From a virus, in the IMG/VR virus record IMGVR_UViG_3300044712_000182, positions 1 through 60,011 of that record: 60,011 nucleotides of DNA; one strand, given 5' to 3'. The notes beneath the pieces were generated by a model that saw only the letters and a program-made list of their open reading frames with translations, searched no databases and was not told the DNA's origin. The first letter of the stretch is position 1. The number at the start of each line of letters is the position of its first letter. This document shows, piece by piece, positions 23,203 through 31,674 of the stretch. The position numbers and the translations under genes were made by a program.

Positions 23203-23700
23203 TTAGAGTCCCAACCTTTTCCGCTTTTCAGCATCAGTTTCTGTTCGCTGTTGTCCACCGTTGGGATTAGTGGCGTCAAGTTGCGGAGCGTTCTTTTTCG
23301 GTAAAGTTTCCAGTATTGCCTTTGCGTCTGCTTCGATTTCTTCTTTGGTTTCACCTTGCAGGCGCAAAGCGAGCGATTCAGGTAAACCAACTTTCACAGC
23401 GACGGATTGTTTCAACGAGTCTACTTTTAGCCTGTGATTCTCGGCTTCCAAGTCAGCGGCTTTCTTCTGTGCTTTTTCAAGGTCAGACATGGCGGCTTCT
23501 TGCCGTTTCTTTTCTTCTTCCTCGAACTTCGATAACTTCTTGTAGTGCCGTTCCGCTTCCTCAGTTTTGTTTTGCGCTTTCCGTTCTGCATCTGCCAGTT
23601 TTGCCTTCAACGATTCAACCGTCTCAGGGGTTGTCTCAACAACCTTTTCCTCTGGTTTTGATTCTTCGACCATCTCGGTCTTTTCGGTTTCTTCTGCCAT
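23203..23700 (-). CDS. Capsid scaffolding protein
   Basis: 165 residues, Glu/Lys-rich coiled coil (residues 28-108) with a conserved C-terminal block KVGLPESLALRLQGETKEEIEADAKAI. Standard internal scaffold that is removed before DNA packaging. Confidence 0.8.
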   Translation of the reverse strand: MAEETEKTEMVEESKPEEKVVETTPETVESLKAKLADAERKAQNKTEEAERHYKKLSKFEEEEKKRQEAAMSDLEKAQKKAADLEAENHRLKVDSLKQSVAVKVGLPESLALRLQGETKEEIEADAKAILETLPKKNAPQLDATNPNGGQQRTETDAEKRKRLGL

Positions 23701-23811
23701 CTCGGCTATCCCTTTCTTGACTTAAATGCAAAATACCAGCCTTGCGGTTGGTTTGATACGTTTATTTAGCGTTGGCTATTTACGTTGGAATGGCGTCACG
23801 CCACTAGATAG

Positions 23812-23823
23812 ATTATACCACAA
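23812..23823 (-). promoter_or_regulatory. Extended -10 promoter of capsid genes
   Basis: TTGTGGTATAAT, about 110 bp upstream of the scaffold start. The leader between contains two short hairpins (TGGCG/CGCCA and a GCAA-capped one). Confidence 0.65.
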
Positions 23824-23842
23824 ACGTTCTACAAAGGTTATA

Positions 23843-23974
23843 TTAGCGCTTCTTTTTCTTCGGCTTCTTGGCAACATCGAGGGCGATTGCGACGGCCTGC
23901 GCGTGGCTCTTGCCCTCTTTTTCGAGTTTCTCTATATTCTTACCGACGTTCTTCTTGCCTTTTCCTAGTGGCAT
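23843..23974 (-). CDS. Small basic phage protein
   Basis: 43 residues from ATG at 23974: MPLGKGKKNVGKNIEKLEKE, then AQAVAIALDVAKKPKKKKR. Lys-rich; resembles small basic proteins found beside minor head genes in many phages. May bind DNA. Start overlaps the end of the minor head gene. Confidence 0.6.
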   Translation of the reverse strand: MPLGKGKKNVGKNIEKLEKEGKSHAQAVAIALDVAKKPKKKKR

Positions 23975-23975
23975 G

Positions 23976-24956
23976 TCATAAATCCTTATATGGCGTAACT
24001 GATACCATCGAGCCGTATACTTCATCTTCCCGATGGTTGACTAACTGATTGAAACTAATGTCCCCGTTATTCAACAACTCCCATGTGTTATTGCCGACGA
24101 CGTTCTTCTGCTCCGCCTCCGACAGGGAATTGAAGTAAACCTCGCCTTGTCCGGCGTAATCATTCCCGCCGCCGATCACCTTTGGAACGGCGTAGCATTC
24201 CCCGTTGTAATGGTCGTCTAGCGTTTCATCGTTGCTGTGTTCTGTGCCGTGTAAGGCCATGCAAGCCGCGCAGGTCTCAGGAGCGAGAACAGATACCCAA
24301 ATCCAGCCTTGTACAACGTCGGAATTGGCAACGTATGAAGCCCTGTTCGCCTCACGGTAACTGTATATCTGAACGGTTCGCGTCATGCGGAGCGAGTCGG
24401 TCAAGCCTATCCCCAACTCTTTAGTAATCATCCCGGCGATAGTCTTTGGGTTCGCTCCGAAGGCCACCTGGTCGAGGATGGTATTAGCCACAGCCTGCGC
24501 TCGTGTTGGCGCGAGTAACTCAATCCGCTTCATCAGTGGCGAACCTTCTTGCATGTATCCTATCAATGCTTCGATAGCGCGTGGATTCAATGTCTTCCAG
24601 GTTGCAGCGAGTCCAGGGTTCTGTACCAGCACCATAGACTTGGCGTCCACGATCCCGTATTTGATAGCGGTTGTGCTTGTCTGTCTCATCACCGTTTCAG
24701 CGTATCCGCTAAACGTGTTTAGTTCACGTTGTATCTCAGAGATAAGCGTCTTGTATCTTGTGAGTTTGGCAATCTGTGAACGAGTAGGATTCTCAATGGT
24801 AGATATTTCTAAGGCTAATGCGTCAATGCGCGGCAAGAGACGTTTATACATATCGCCATACGCGGTGATGATCTGATTCAGCGCCTTTTCGTCTGCTCTT
24901 GATAGGGCATCTCGTAGCGCCTTGACTAAATCCACAATTGTCTCAGGCTTTGGCAT
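23976..24956 (-). CDS. Mu F-like minor head protein
   Basis: 326 residues. Long helical N-terminal half, then YSYREANRASYVANSDVVQGWIWVSVLAPETCAACMALHGTEHS and HYNGEC, the cysteine/histidine signature of the Mu gpF/SPP1 gp7 domain. Normally adjacent to the portal gene; here the sugar cassette separates them. Start overlaps the stop of the thiamine-enzyme gene (TAATG). Confidence 0.8.
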   Translation of the reverse strand: MPKPETIVDLVKALRDALSRADEKALNQIITAYGDMYKRLLPRIDALALEISTIENPTRSQIAKLTRYKTLISEIQRELNTFSGYAETVMRQTSTTAIKYGIVDAKSMVLVQNPGLAATWKTLNPRAIEALIGYMQEGSPLMKRIELLAPTRAQAVANTILDQVAFGANPKTIAGMITKELGIGLTDSLRMTRTVQIYSYREANRASYVANSDVVQGWIWVSVLAPETCAACMALHGTEHSNDETLDDHYNGECYAVPKVIGGGNDYAGQGEVYFNSLSEAEQKNVVGNNTWELLNNGDISFNQLVNHREDEVYGSMVSVTPYKDL

Positions 24957-25612
24957 TAGACTTCCTCGAATTTCATACTGACTGGTTTCCCGTCAACCAT
25001 CTTAGTTCCAATCCTCATCGCCGTTTCCTGCTCGTTTGATTCAATGACCTCTACCAGACAGGGAAGGTTATCCGATAGCGCCTGTTTGACGACCTTCTCA
25101 ATCTCGTTGTCATTCTCGATCAAGTAAGTCTTTATGCCGTATGCTTCGGCAACCTTGCGAATATCAGGCAGGGTGAAATCAGGCTCGTTGCACCCAACAT
25201 AGTGGCTATCAAAATACTTGCGCTGTGTATTCATAATCGCGGCATAACCGCCGTTTGACAGTACGAAAAACTTGATTGGAAGTTGCAACCTTTTGACGAC
25301 TTCTAGCTCTTGGATATTCAACTGGAAACCGCCATCACCATTGACACAAATAGTCCTGCGCCTGCCAGAGCCTAGACATGCGCCGATGGCGCCCGGAAGT
25401 CCAGTCCCCATAGCGCCCATAGCGCCCGCGTATGAAAAACGCTGCCCGTATTTGACCTTCCATGCCTGCCAGATATGGTTGGCACAAGTTGACGACATGC
25501 CCGGTGAGATTACGTCATCCTTTGTGCATTGGTCGGATAATACTTCAACTAGACGGTAGTTGTTTATCAATATTCGTTTTCCTTTTGCATTGCCTTGCAC
25601 TCTTTCAGCCAC
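24956..25612 (-). CDS. ThDP-dependent enzyme, C-terminal half
   Basis: 218 residues, GTG start. Contains the thiamine-diphosphate binding motif GDGGFQLNIQELEVV...FVLSNGGY near 92-123 and the preceding GAMGAMGTGLPGAIGA. Its frame is -1 relative to the upstream ORF, which it overlaps by 46 bp, and the homologous full-length enzyme would cross from one frame to the other near 25575-25590. Either two subunits, a programmed frameshift or a recent frameshift mutation. Confidence 0.8.
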   Translation of the reverse strand: MAERVQGNAKGKRILINNYRLVEVLSDQCTKDDVISPGMSSTCANHIWQAWKVKYGQRFSYAGAMGAMGTGLPGAIGACLGSGRRRTICVNGDGGFQLNIQELEVVKRLQLPIKFFVLSNGGYAAIMNTQRKYFDSHYVGCNEPDFTLPDIRKVAEAYGIKTYLIENDNEIEKVVKQALSDNLPCLVEVIESNEQETAMRIGTKMVDGKPVSMKFEEV

Positions 25613-26640
25613 GCCATGTACTCGCCGTCAACTTTCAGCGCAATTAGGAAGTCTTTTACGTCCGCGTTTACCTTCACCCATGAGTCGTCAAACTTCGCCA
25701 ACTCTGCCGGGTCGATGTCCACGACGATCTTCTTTGCCAACGGTGCGAAGGTTGACAACTGGTAGGCGGTCTGGTCGAAGTCTAGTTTAGTGCCGAGTAC
25801 TAGGATGAAGTCACACATCTGCTGTATCTTGTTGGCTGCTCTCTGACCGATAGCGCCCGGCCTGCCACAATATAGCGGATTATTGTCTGATAATAGTCCT
25901 AATGACTTCCACGTTGTCAGGATGGGGCATTTGAGACTATCCAGAAGCGCGTAGAACTGTTTTTCTGCGTTACCTGATATAATCCCGTATCCTGCGAATA
26001 TAACAGGCTTAGAAGCCTTCCTGATGGCTTCTTTTACCGCGTTGCATCCAAACTTGACCGCCTCTTCCTTCTGGTAGGTCTGCCACTCATTCTCTACGCG
26101 CGTAAACTCTGGAATCTGTGACGGTTCGATATTGGCGGCTTGAATATCGAGTGGAATATCAACCCACGTTGGCCCCTTCCTTCCAGACGTTGCCGCGTAG
26201 ATTGCTGCGCCCAGGATTATCTTTATCTTGTGAGGATTGGTGACGGTCGCGGCGTACTTCGTTATCGGAGCGACCATTGAGATAATGTCGCACTCCTGCG
26301 AGCCGACATACCTGCGTCCCGATGTGCCTATCATCTGTGAAGTCTGTACCTGCCCGCTTATAAATAACACGGGGGTCGAGTCCATCCACGCCGCTAAACA
26401 TCCCGTAATCGCGTTTGTCGCGCCCGGCCCAGTTGTTGTCATGCACACGCCTAACTGGTTAGTAATATGACCGTATGCCTGCGCGGCTAGACTCGCTCCC
26501 TGCTCGTGCATCATGCAGGTATATTCCAGTTTGGATTTCCCAAGCGAGTCGTTGAGGTGCATACTCCCTCCACCCACAACAAGAAATACTCGTTTGGTGT
26601 AATGAGATATGTACTCGATCACGAAGTCTGATAACCTCAC
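25567..26640 (-). CDS. ThDP-dependent enzyme, N-terminal and middle domains
   Basis: 357 residues of an acetolactate synthase-like enzyme. Catalytic glutamate in MMHEQGAS (E46), TTTGPGATNAITGCLAAWMDSTPVLFISGQV, and the middle domain with AGYGIISGNAEKQF and LGTKLDFDQT. In a cluster with RfbG- and RfbH-like enzymes the closest known role is YerE, which adds a two-carbon unit from pyruvate to C4 of a CDP-4-keto-3,6-dideoxyhexose. The role is inferred from context. Coupled by ATGA to the radical SAM gene. Confidence 0.8.
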   Translation of the reverse strand: MRLSDFVIEYISHYTKRVFLVVGGGSMHLNDSLGKSKLEYTCMMHEQGASLAAQAYGHITNQLGVCMTTTGPGATNAITGCLAAWMDSTPVLFISGQVQTSQMIGTSGRRYVGSQECDIISMVAPITKYAATVTNPHKIKIILGAAIYAATSGRKGPTWVDIPLDIQAANIEPSQIPEFTRVENEWQTYQKEEAVKFGCNAVKEAIRKASKPVIFAGYGIISGNAEKQFYALLDSLKCPILTTWKSLGLLSDNNPLYCGRPGAIGQRAANKIQQMCDFILVLGTKLDFDQTAYQLSTFAPLAKKIVVDIDPAELAKFDDSWVKVNADVKDFLIALKVDGEYMAWLKECKAMQKENEY

Positions 26641-27620
26641 ATCACCTCTTCAATCCTCGGCAACAAGTCATTCATCTTTGACCCATAAGTATCTGCAAAC
26701 CCCCTATCCTCTGACATCCTGCATACCGCGCTTTTTTCTCCAAAGTATCTCATGCCCCTTTCTAGTATAACAGATAGCGGTTCGTCATAGAGATTACCCA
26801 GCGATGTATACATCCACGGGCATGGCAGAACGTCACCGAATCTGGTTATGCTAATAATGCGTTTCACAGCAAGGCATCCCAAGTCCCTATTGTGCTGAAT
26901 GGAAGTGTGGTCATACCCGCCGTATTTTGCGAGCAGTAGTTTGACCTTCGCAATATCCTCGGCGTTACACAGCAGATCGTAGCGTCCAGCCCACTCACCG
27001 ACAGGTTTAGCATACACGACACTAGGAGCGCCGCCGTTGTCAGCACAGAACTGGAAGAACCTTTCGAGTTCCTCAGAATTGGCGCGTTCATGGTCTACCA
27101 CCGTGGCAATCTGTAACTGCATCCCGGCGTTTCTCACATGGTCCATAGCCTGTATAGCCCTAGCGTGAGAACCAGGCTTATTCCTGAATGAGTCGTGCTG
27201 TCCTGCGTCCATGCCGTCCAGACTGATTTGTACCTTGTCCACGCCGTAATTCTTCAGCCATAACGCGGCGTGTTTGGTCATCAGCCATCCATTTGTATCA
27301 AGTTGGATGTGAAATCGATCCGGCATCATGGCTTCTATAAGACGCGGCAACTCAGGGAAGGTAAGCGGTTCGCCACCAGATAATCCCCATTGAGCGAGTC
27401 CATATTCGTCTGCTTGTTTGGCAATCTCAGCAACTTTGGCAACGTCTAACTTTCTTCCCCGCTGTTTCCTGAATCCCGCAATCGAACAATGCGAGCAGTA
27501 GAAGTTACATTGGTAGTTGTATTGTAGTTGCATGATGGCGATTGACTTGCCCTCTTTGAGCATGTCGTCAAACTTCTGCATCTTTGCATAAGCGAGCGGT
27601 TTGTCAGTTTGGAAGGTCAT
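26637..27620 (-). CDS. Radical SAM enzyme
   Basis: 327 residues. CxxxCxxC [4Fe-4S] motif at C38, C42, C45; GLSGGEPLTFPEL (GGE motif) near 80; KVQISLDGMDAGQHD near 128; C-terminal SPASM-like cysteines (CLAVKRIISITRFGDVLPCPW). May rearrange or dehydrate the sugar, or modify a peptide; context favours the sugar. Substrate cannot be read from sequence. Confidence 0.85.
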   Translation of the reverse strand: MTFQTDKPLAYAKMQKFDDMLKEGKSIAIMQLQYNYQCNFYCSHCSIAGFRKQRGRKLDVAKVAEIAKQADEYGLAQWGLSGGEPLTFPELPRLIEAMMPDRFHIQLDTNGWLMTKHAALWLKNYGVDKVQISLDGMDAGQHDSFRNKPGSHARAIQAMDHVRNAGMQLQIATVVDHERANSEELERFFQFCADNGGAPSVVYAKPVGEWAGRYDLLCNAEDIAKVKLLLAKYGGYDHTSIQHNRDLGCLAVKRIISITRFGDVLPCPWMYTSLGNLYDEPLSVILERGMRYFGEKSAVCRMSEDRGFADTYGSKMNDLLPRIEEVM

Positions 27621-28630
27621 ATCTCGATTACCTCATTGGTCAATCCCAGCCCTCGAATCCGGTCAATCAACCTGCTGCGCTGCCCCTGCGCCACGATTAC
27701 GATAGGCGCGTCATTGGACGGCAATTCCACGATAGGCTTGCCGTCAAACGTAGAACCACGCATGGCGGGGTCATTGTCGATGTAATCCAGAATATCTAAC
27801 TTGACCTGCGATAACAGCACCCATGCAATATCTCCAATGCCCCAGATGTTTACAGGGAAGGCGATCTGTTTCAATTTCTCGACACGCTCCTCGATGTTTC
27901 CAGTCACGTGGAGCATGGATGCCTTTGCGGTATCAAGATGCTTGAAGTACATGCGATAGCACGGCGCTTTGTGTGAGGAACGAATATCCCGATAGGTCAC
28001 AATATCCACCAACTCAAAGCCGTACCTGTCCATGAGTTTCAGATAATCCAATAGCCGGAAGTGGTTTAGATGCTTCGTGTGGAAATCAAGCATTGGCATA
28101 CCCCACTCATTGACAAGCCCAGTCGAATCCGGCCCGTCTACGATGAATAGGCCATCTTGTGCCAAAGCCTCTGTAATCTCTGCCATGGTTTCGTCAAGCG
28201 AGTATACATGCTCCAACACGTGCGAAGCCAACAGGACATCGCAAGGAGGGATAGGGTCGCCCGCGTTCAAGTTATGCGCTTCTGTGAATCCGATTGATTT
28301 GAGCCGTTCAACACAGAGGGATTTACCGTCATCGCCAGACCCACCGAAGTCAACAAACCTGGTGGTCGTCGGGTATCTTGCGCCAATCTGTGCAGCGATT
28401 CCCGAAAGTCTTTCTTCTACGTCTTTCGAGTTGATCCCGTAGCCATAATACTTGACATAATACTCGTTCATCATCTCTTGTGTAAGGTCGCCGTCACCGT
28501 AGAACATCCCGCAGTCGGAGCAGACATACCAATCGATGTGCGTTGGTAGAGGCCAGCCGTCTGGCGTTTTGAATGTGCTTGTAAACGACAACTCTCTTTT
28601 GGAACTCGTGCATACAGGGCAATTTCTCAT
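27617..28630 (-). CDS. NDP-sugar C-methyltransferase-like protein
   Basis: 337 residues from ATG at 28630 (GAGGAG site). N-terminal zinc site CPVC....CSDCGMFY, AdoMet-binding RFVDFGGSGDDGKSLCV near 95, DVLLASHVLEHVYSLDETM near 138, and a C-terminal Rossmann-like part (INIWGIGDIAWVLLSQ, DNDPAMRGSTFDG). This three-part layout is that of NDP-4-keto-sugar C-methyltransferases such as TylC3 and NovU. Confidence 0.75.
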   Translation of the reverse strand: MRNCPVCTSSKRELSFTSTFKTPDGWPLPTHIDWYVCSDCGMFYGDGDLTQEMMNEYYVKYYGYGINSKDVEERLSGIAAQIGARYPTTTRFVDFGGSGDDGKSLCVERLKSIGFTEAHNLNAGDPIPPCDVLLASHVLEHVYSLDETMAEITEALAQDGLFIVDGPDSTGLVNEWGMPMLDFHTKHLNHFRLLDYLKLMDRYGFELVDIVTYRDIRSSHKAPCYRMYFKHLDTAKASMLHVTGNIEERVEKLKQIAFPVNIWGIGDIAWVLLSQVKLDILDYIDNDPAMRGSTFDGKPIVELPSNDAPIVIVAQGQRSRLIDRIRGLGLTNEVIEI

Positions 28631-29430
28631 ACTATCATTCTCCTCAGTCCATATTCCAAAGTATAGTTTTGTGCCAATCCCAACTCGTGCGCCTTTTGGC
28701 AATTTGGCAGATAATACGGCGCAGGTTCAATAAAATCATCTTTTACATATTCTATTTTAGCACCTGTCTGCTCAGATACAAGACGCGCCAGAGATTTTAT
28801 AGAAGTTGGTATCTCAGAACCAACGTTGTATATTCCCGTTCCTTTGTCCATTAGTCCGAGAAACCAGATAGCCGCATCCACGCCGTAGAGATACGACCTC
28901 ACCGCCTTACCCTTGTTGAATACCTGCAACGGCTTATTGTGTACCGCCGCTTCTACGAAGTGGGTAATAGCAAAGTAGTTTCTCAACCCCCTGCCACAAA
29001 AGGCGAATGGTCGGGCAATCACGAAGTTATCATAATCTCGTTGCAGGGTGTTTTCCTGTACCAACTTATTTCCGCCGTATAAAGTCTTAGGATTACATTC
29101 ATCAGTCTCTTTGACCCGATGCTCTACTCCACCATATACAGCCCCAGATGAAGTGTACAGAATCTTTGCGTAATTCCTGCGGGCGCACTCAATGACAGGC
29201 GCAACGTCTACTGGTGCGAAGTGGAATATCATATCGTAGTTGTTATTGAGTGCTAGGCTATAAGTCTCGCTGTTGCAGATCGTTAGGTTCGCCACGTCTG
29301 ATAGTATCTCTCTGACATAACTACCAAAGAATCCAGTCGCTCCGGTTATCAGAATATCCGCGCCAAAGAAGCGGGATAGGTTGACGCTATTCAGTACGTG
29401 CTGTTTCTCGGTTGCCGTTAACAAAGTCAT
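28627..29430 (-). CDS. SDR-family sugar reductase/epimerase
   Basis: 267 residues. NAD(P)-binding GATGFFGS near 30, ILYTSSGAVYGG near 91, YxxxK (YGGNK) near 118, GTGIYNVGSEIPTS. Extended SDR, shorter than RmlB-like dehydratases. Likely reduces or epimerises the 4-keto sugar made upstream (YerF- or Abe-like step). Overlaps both neighbours. Confidence 0.75.
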   Translation of the reverse strand: MTLLTATEKQHVLNSVNLSRFFGADILITGATGFFGSYVREILSDVANLTICNSETYSLALNNNYDMIFHFAPVDVAPVIECARRNYAKILYTSSGAVYGGVEHRVKETDECNPKTLYGGNKLVQENTLQRDYDNFVIARPFAFCGRGLRNYFAITHFVEAAVHNKPLQVFNKGKAVRSYLYGVDAAIWFLGLMDKGTGIYNVGSEIPTSIKSLARLVSEQTGAKIEYVKDDFIEPAPYYLPNCQKAHELGLAQNYTLEYGLRRMIV

Positions 29431-30496
29431 AAATAGTCTCTATTGTGTAATCCAATTGGTCTTGATTCAACCCGTGCCAACACCCAAACCAAAAACCATC
29501 CTTCATCACCTTGTCACAATTCGGAAGCGGGTCATGGTAGAGTTTCAGCGCATGATAGGCTGGTTGTCTGGTGATATTTCCGCCGAACATCAGTCTGGTG
29601 GCGATCCCCTGCGATTCCAGGTACATGGTTATTTCCCTGCGCGTAAATGTGCAATTGTCACGAAGGGTTAGCGGGAATCCAAACCACGGGGTATTCACTC
29701 GCGTAGACTTGGGCATGATAAAGAAGTCTTCCAGTTTCAACAATGCAGCATAAAGATAGTTGAAGTTGATAATGCGCTGTTCGATAAAAGCGGGTAGTTT
29801 AGACAACTGGACCAATCCCATAGCCGCTTGCAGCTCAGTTGCCTTCAGGTTGTAGCCAATCCTAGCATAAGTATATTTGTGGTCATATTCAATGCCGTCT
29901 ACCTGGTGGTCAAACCGATGTCCGCAGGTATCATCCACTCCAGGTTCACACCAGCACGCGCGCCCCCAATCCCTCAGAGATTTATATTTCATGTACTCAT
30001 TAGAACTGTTGGTGCATATCATCCCGCCCTCGCAGGTCGTCATAAAGTGAGCGGGGTAGAACGAGAACGAGCAGGAGCGAATATCTTTACCCGGGAACAT
30101 CCCATCGCAAGAATCCAACACGTCGCCGGAATAGCAGAAATTCCCTAAGAAATGACAGGCCACGTCTACCTGTTTAGGTAGATATGTACCCAACTCAATA
30201 TCAACCAGATACGGCCTGTGTCCTGATTGAATGAGCGGATTGATCGTTGTTGGGAATGAGCAACCAGATACCAATGGCGGTGAGTCGAAGTCTCTGCTGC
30301 CCAACAGCAGCAGGTTAGCAGACGAACCGCTATTCACGAATACGCCGTACTTATACCCCATGAACTTGGCAAAGGCGCGTTCAAACTCAGGCACGACAGA
30401 TGACCCGAACATATCCACGTTGGCTACCGCTTCTTTCTCGCGGTGGTCTACGAGTTGCCCGCTTACGGGCACTTTGAGCGTTATCCCTGAGCGCAT
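29387..30496 (-). CDS. CDP-4-keto-6-deoxyglucose 3-dehydratase (E1, RfbH-like)
   Basis: 369 residues from ATG at 30496 (AAGGA site). Aminotransferase-fold enzyme in which the cofactor lysine is replaced by histidine: SFYPAHFMTTCEGG, H150. Four cysteines of the E1 iron-sulphur cluster are present (C130, C181, C183, C191; CWC-x7-C) and HKYTYARIGYNLKATELQAAMG matches the family closely. Removes the C3 hydroxyl with PMP and a [2Fe-2S] cluster, normally with an E3 reductase partner that is not visible here. Confidence 0.88.
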   Translation of the reverse strand: MRSGITLKVPVSGQLVDHREKEAVANVDMFGSSVVPEFERAFAKFMGYKYGVFVNSGSSANLLLLGSRDFDSPPLVSGCSFPTTINPLIQSGHRPYLVDIELGTYLPKQVDVACHFLGNFCYSGDVLDSCDGMFPGKDIRSCSFSFYPAHFMTTCEGGMICTNSSNEYMKYKSLRDWGRACWCEPGVDDTCGHRFDHQVDGIEYDHKYTYARIGYNLKATELQAAMGLVQLSKLPAFIEQRIINFNYLYAALLKLEDFFIMPKSTRVNTPWFGFPLTLRDNCTFTRREITMYLESQGIATRLMFGGNITRQPAYHALKLYHDPLPNCDKVMKDGFWFGCWHGLNQDQLDYTIETIYDFVNGNRETARTE

Positions 30497-31431
30497 AAGA
30501 AATCCTTGTACCACTCGATAGTCTTTACTAACCCGTCTGCCAATTTGTACTTTGGCAGGAATCCCAATTCTTTCTTAGCCTTCGTAATGTCCAGCCATTG
30601 CGAATCAATCTCGTTGCGAGTACCCATGAAGTCCGCGCTAAACTCAGTACCCATGAGGTCGCATATCATCGTCACAATCTCTTTGACGCTGACAGGTTGC
30701 TCACCGCTGAAGTTGTACGCGCCCACATTTCCTGATTCACCTAACAACATGTAAGCGTCAACGCAATCATCAATATACAGGTAATCTCTGACCATGCCCC
30801 CATCACCGTAAATCTCAGGCTTCTTACCCCTGATGATATTACGGATTGTCTTTGGAATCAGGCGCGAGAAATTCAGATCACCCGCGCCGTAGATGTTCCC
30901 ACACCTCGCAACCGAAATCGACATATCAAAAGACTTGCCATAAGAACGGCCTATCATGTCCTCGCAAGACTTAGACACCTCGTAGGGATGAATCCCATTC
31001 AGCGCCATGTCCTCTGTGTAAATCCTGCCAGCGTCACCGTAAGCCTTATCGCTTGACGACACGACCATGCGCCTGACACCCGCGTTCCTGCACGCCTCTA
31101 AGACTGACACAGCGCCCATGATGTTAGTATTCAGCGTTCCATAAGGGGATTTGTTTGCAACGTAAACTTGTGTTTGAGCGGCAAGGTGAAAGACTGTATC
31201 AACCTCGTATTCACACACGATCCGCTCTGTAATGTCGCGGTCTACGATGTCGCCCAGCACGCGCCGAATTTTGTTGTAATAGCCATTTCTAACTAAGTGG
31301 GAGTTTGGCACAAAATCGCGCACGAGCGCCACGACATCAGCGCCCTCATCCACCAATCTCTTGACAAGGTGAGAGCCAACCAGTCCAGTAGCGCCCGTGA
31401 CAAATACGTTGCGGTCAGTCCAATATGCCAT
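30481..31431 (-). CDS. CDP-glucose 4,6-dehydratase-like (RfbG-like) SDR
   Basis: 316 residues. GATGLVGSHLV near 12, FHLAAQTQVYVANKSP, VVSSSDKAYGD near 123, HPYEVSKSCEDMI with the YxxxK pair near 150, CGNIYGAGDLNFSRLIPKTI. The SSDKAYG and LNFSR patterns fit CDP-glucose 4,6-dehydratases, supplying the 4-keto substrate for the E1-like enzyme. No glucose-1-phosphate cytidylyltransferase is seen, so CDP-glucose must come from the host. Confidence 0.8.
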   Translation of the reverse strand: MAYWTDRNVFVTGATGLVGSHLVKRLVDEGADVVALVRDFVPNSHLVRNGYYNKIRRVLGDIVDRDITERIVCEYEVDTVFHLAAQTQVYVANKSPYGTLNTNIMGAVSVLEACRNAGVRRMVVSSSDKAYGDAGRIYTEDMALNGIHPYEVSKSCEDMIGRSYGKSFDMSISVARCGNIYGAGDLNFSRLIPKTIRNIIRGKKPEIYGDGGMVRDYLYIDDCVDAYMLLGESGNVGAYNFSGEQPVSVKEIVTMICDLMGTEFSADFMGTRNEIDSQWLDITKAKKELGFLPKYKLADGLVKTIEWYKDFLCAQG

Positions 31432-31624
31432 TATTGTCCTCTAGTGGTGCGCCACAGCGAGAGCAACAACCATAATCGTTTTCAGATATGGTGTGGCAAT
31501 ATTGGCAGGTTAGATATTTATCTTTTGTTCTTTCTGATACTAAGTCTATAACAGAATAAGTCTCATCACAACACAAATATTCTGTTTGCGTAGAAAGAGC
31601 ATGCGTTACATCTATCCATGTCAT
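31415..31624 (-). CDS. Zinc-ribbon protein heading the sugar cassette
   Basis: 69 residues, CQYCHTISENDYGCCSRCGAP C-terminal zinc ribbon. GGGAGG site 8-12 nt upstream of ATG. First gene behind the promoter at 31657. Unknown function. Confidence 0.65.
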   Translation of the reverse strand: MTWIDVTHALSTQTEYLCCDETYSVIDLVSERTKDKYLTCQYCHTISENDYGCCSRCGAPLEDNNGILD

Positions 31625-31656
31625 AGAAGCGCCTCCCTAGCGCGTTATCCCATATC

Positions 31657-31665
31657 AGTATACCA
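31657..31665 (-). promoter_or_regulatory. Candidate promoter of sugar cassette
   Basis: Extended -10 TGGTATACT on the minus strand, about 33 bp upstream of the first cassette gene, with no good -35 box. Would let the cassette be expressed apart from the terminase-portal transcript. Confidence 0.5.
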
Positions 31666-31674
31666 TAACGGAAA

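Noticed and set aside
23196-23390. Extra minus-strand ORF inside the scaffold gene
   Set aside because: It is a shifted reading of the scaffold sequence without its own ribosome site.
24956-26640. Host acetolactate synthase (ilvB) fragment
   Set aside because: It is embedded in coupled sugar genes, with no ilvN or ilvC neighbour, and continues by overlap into a phage head gene.
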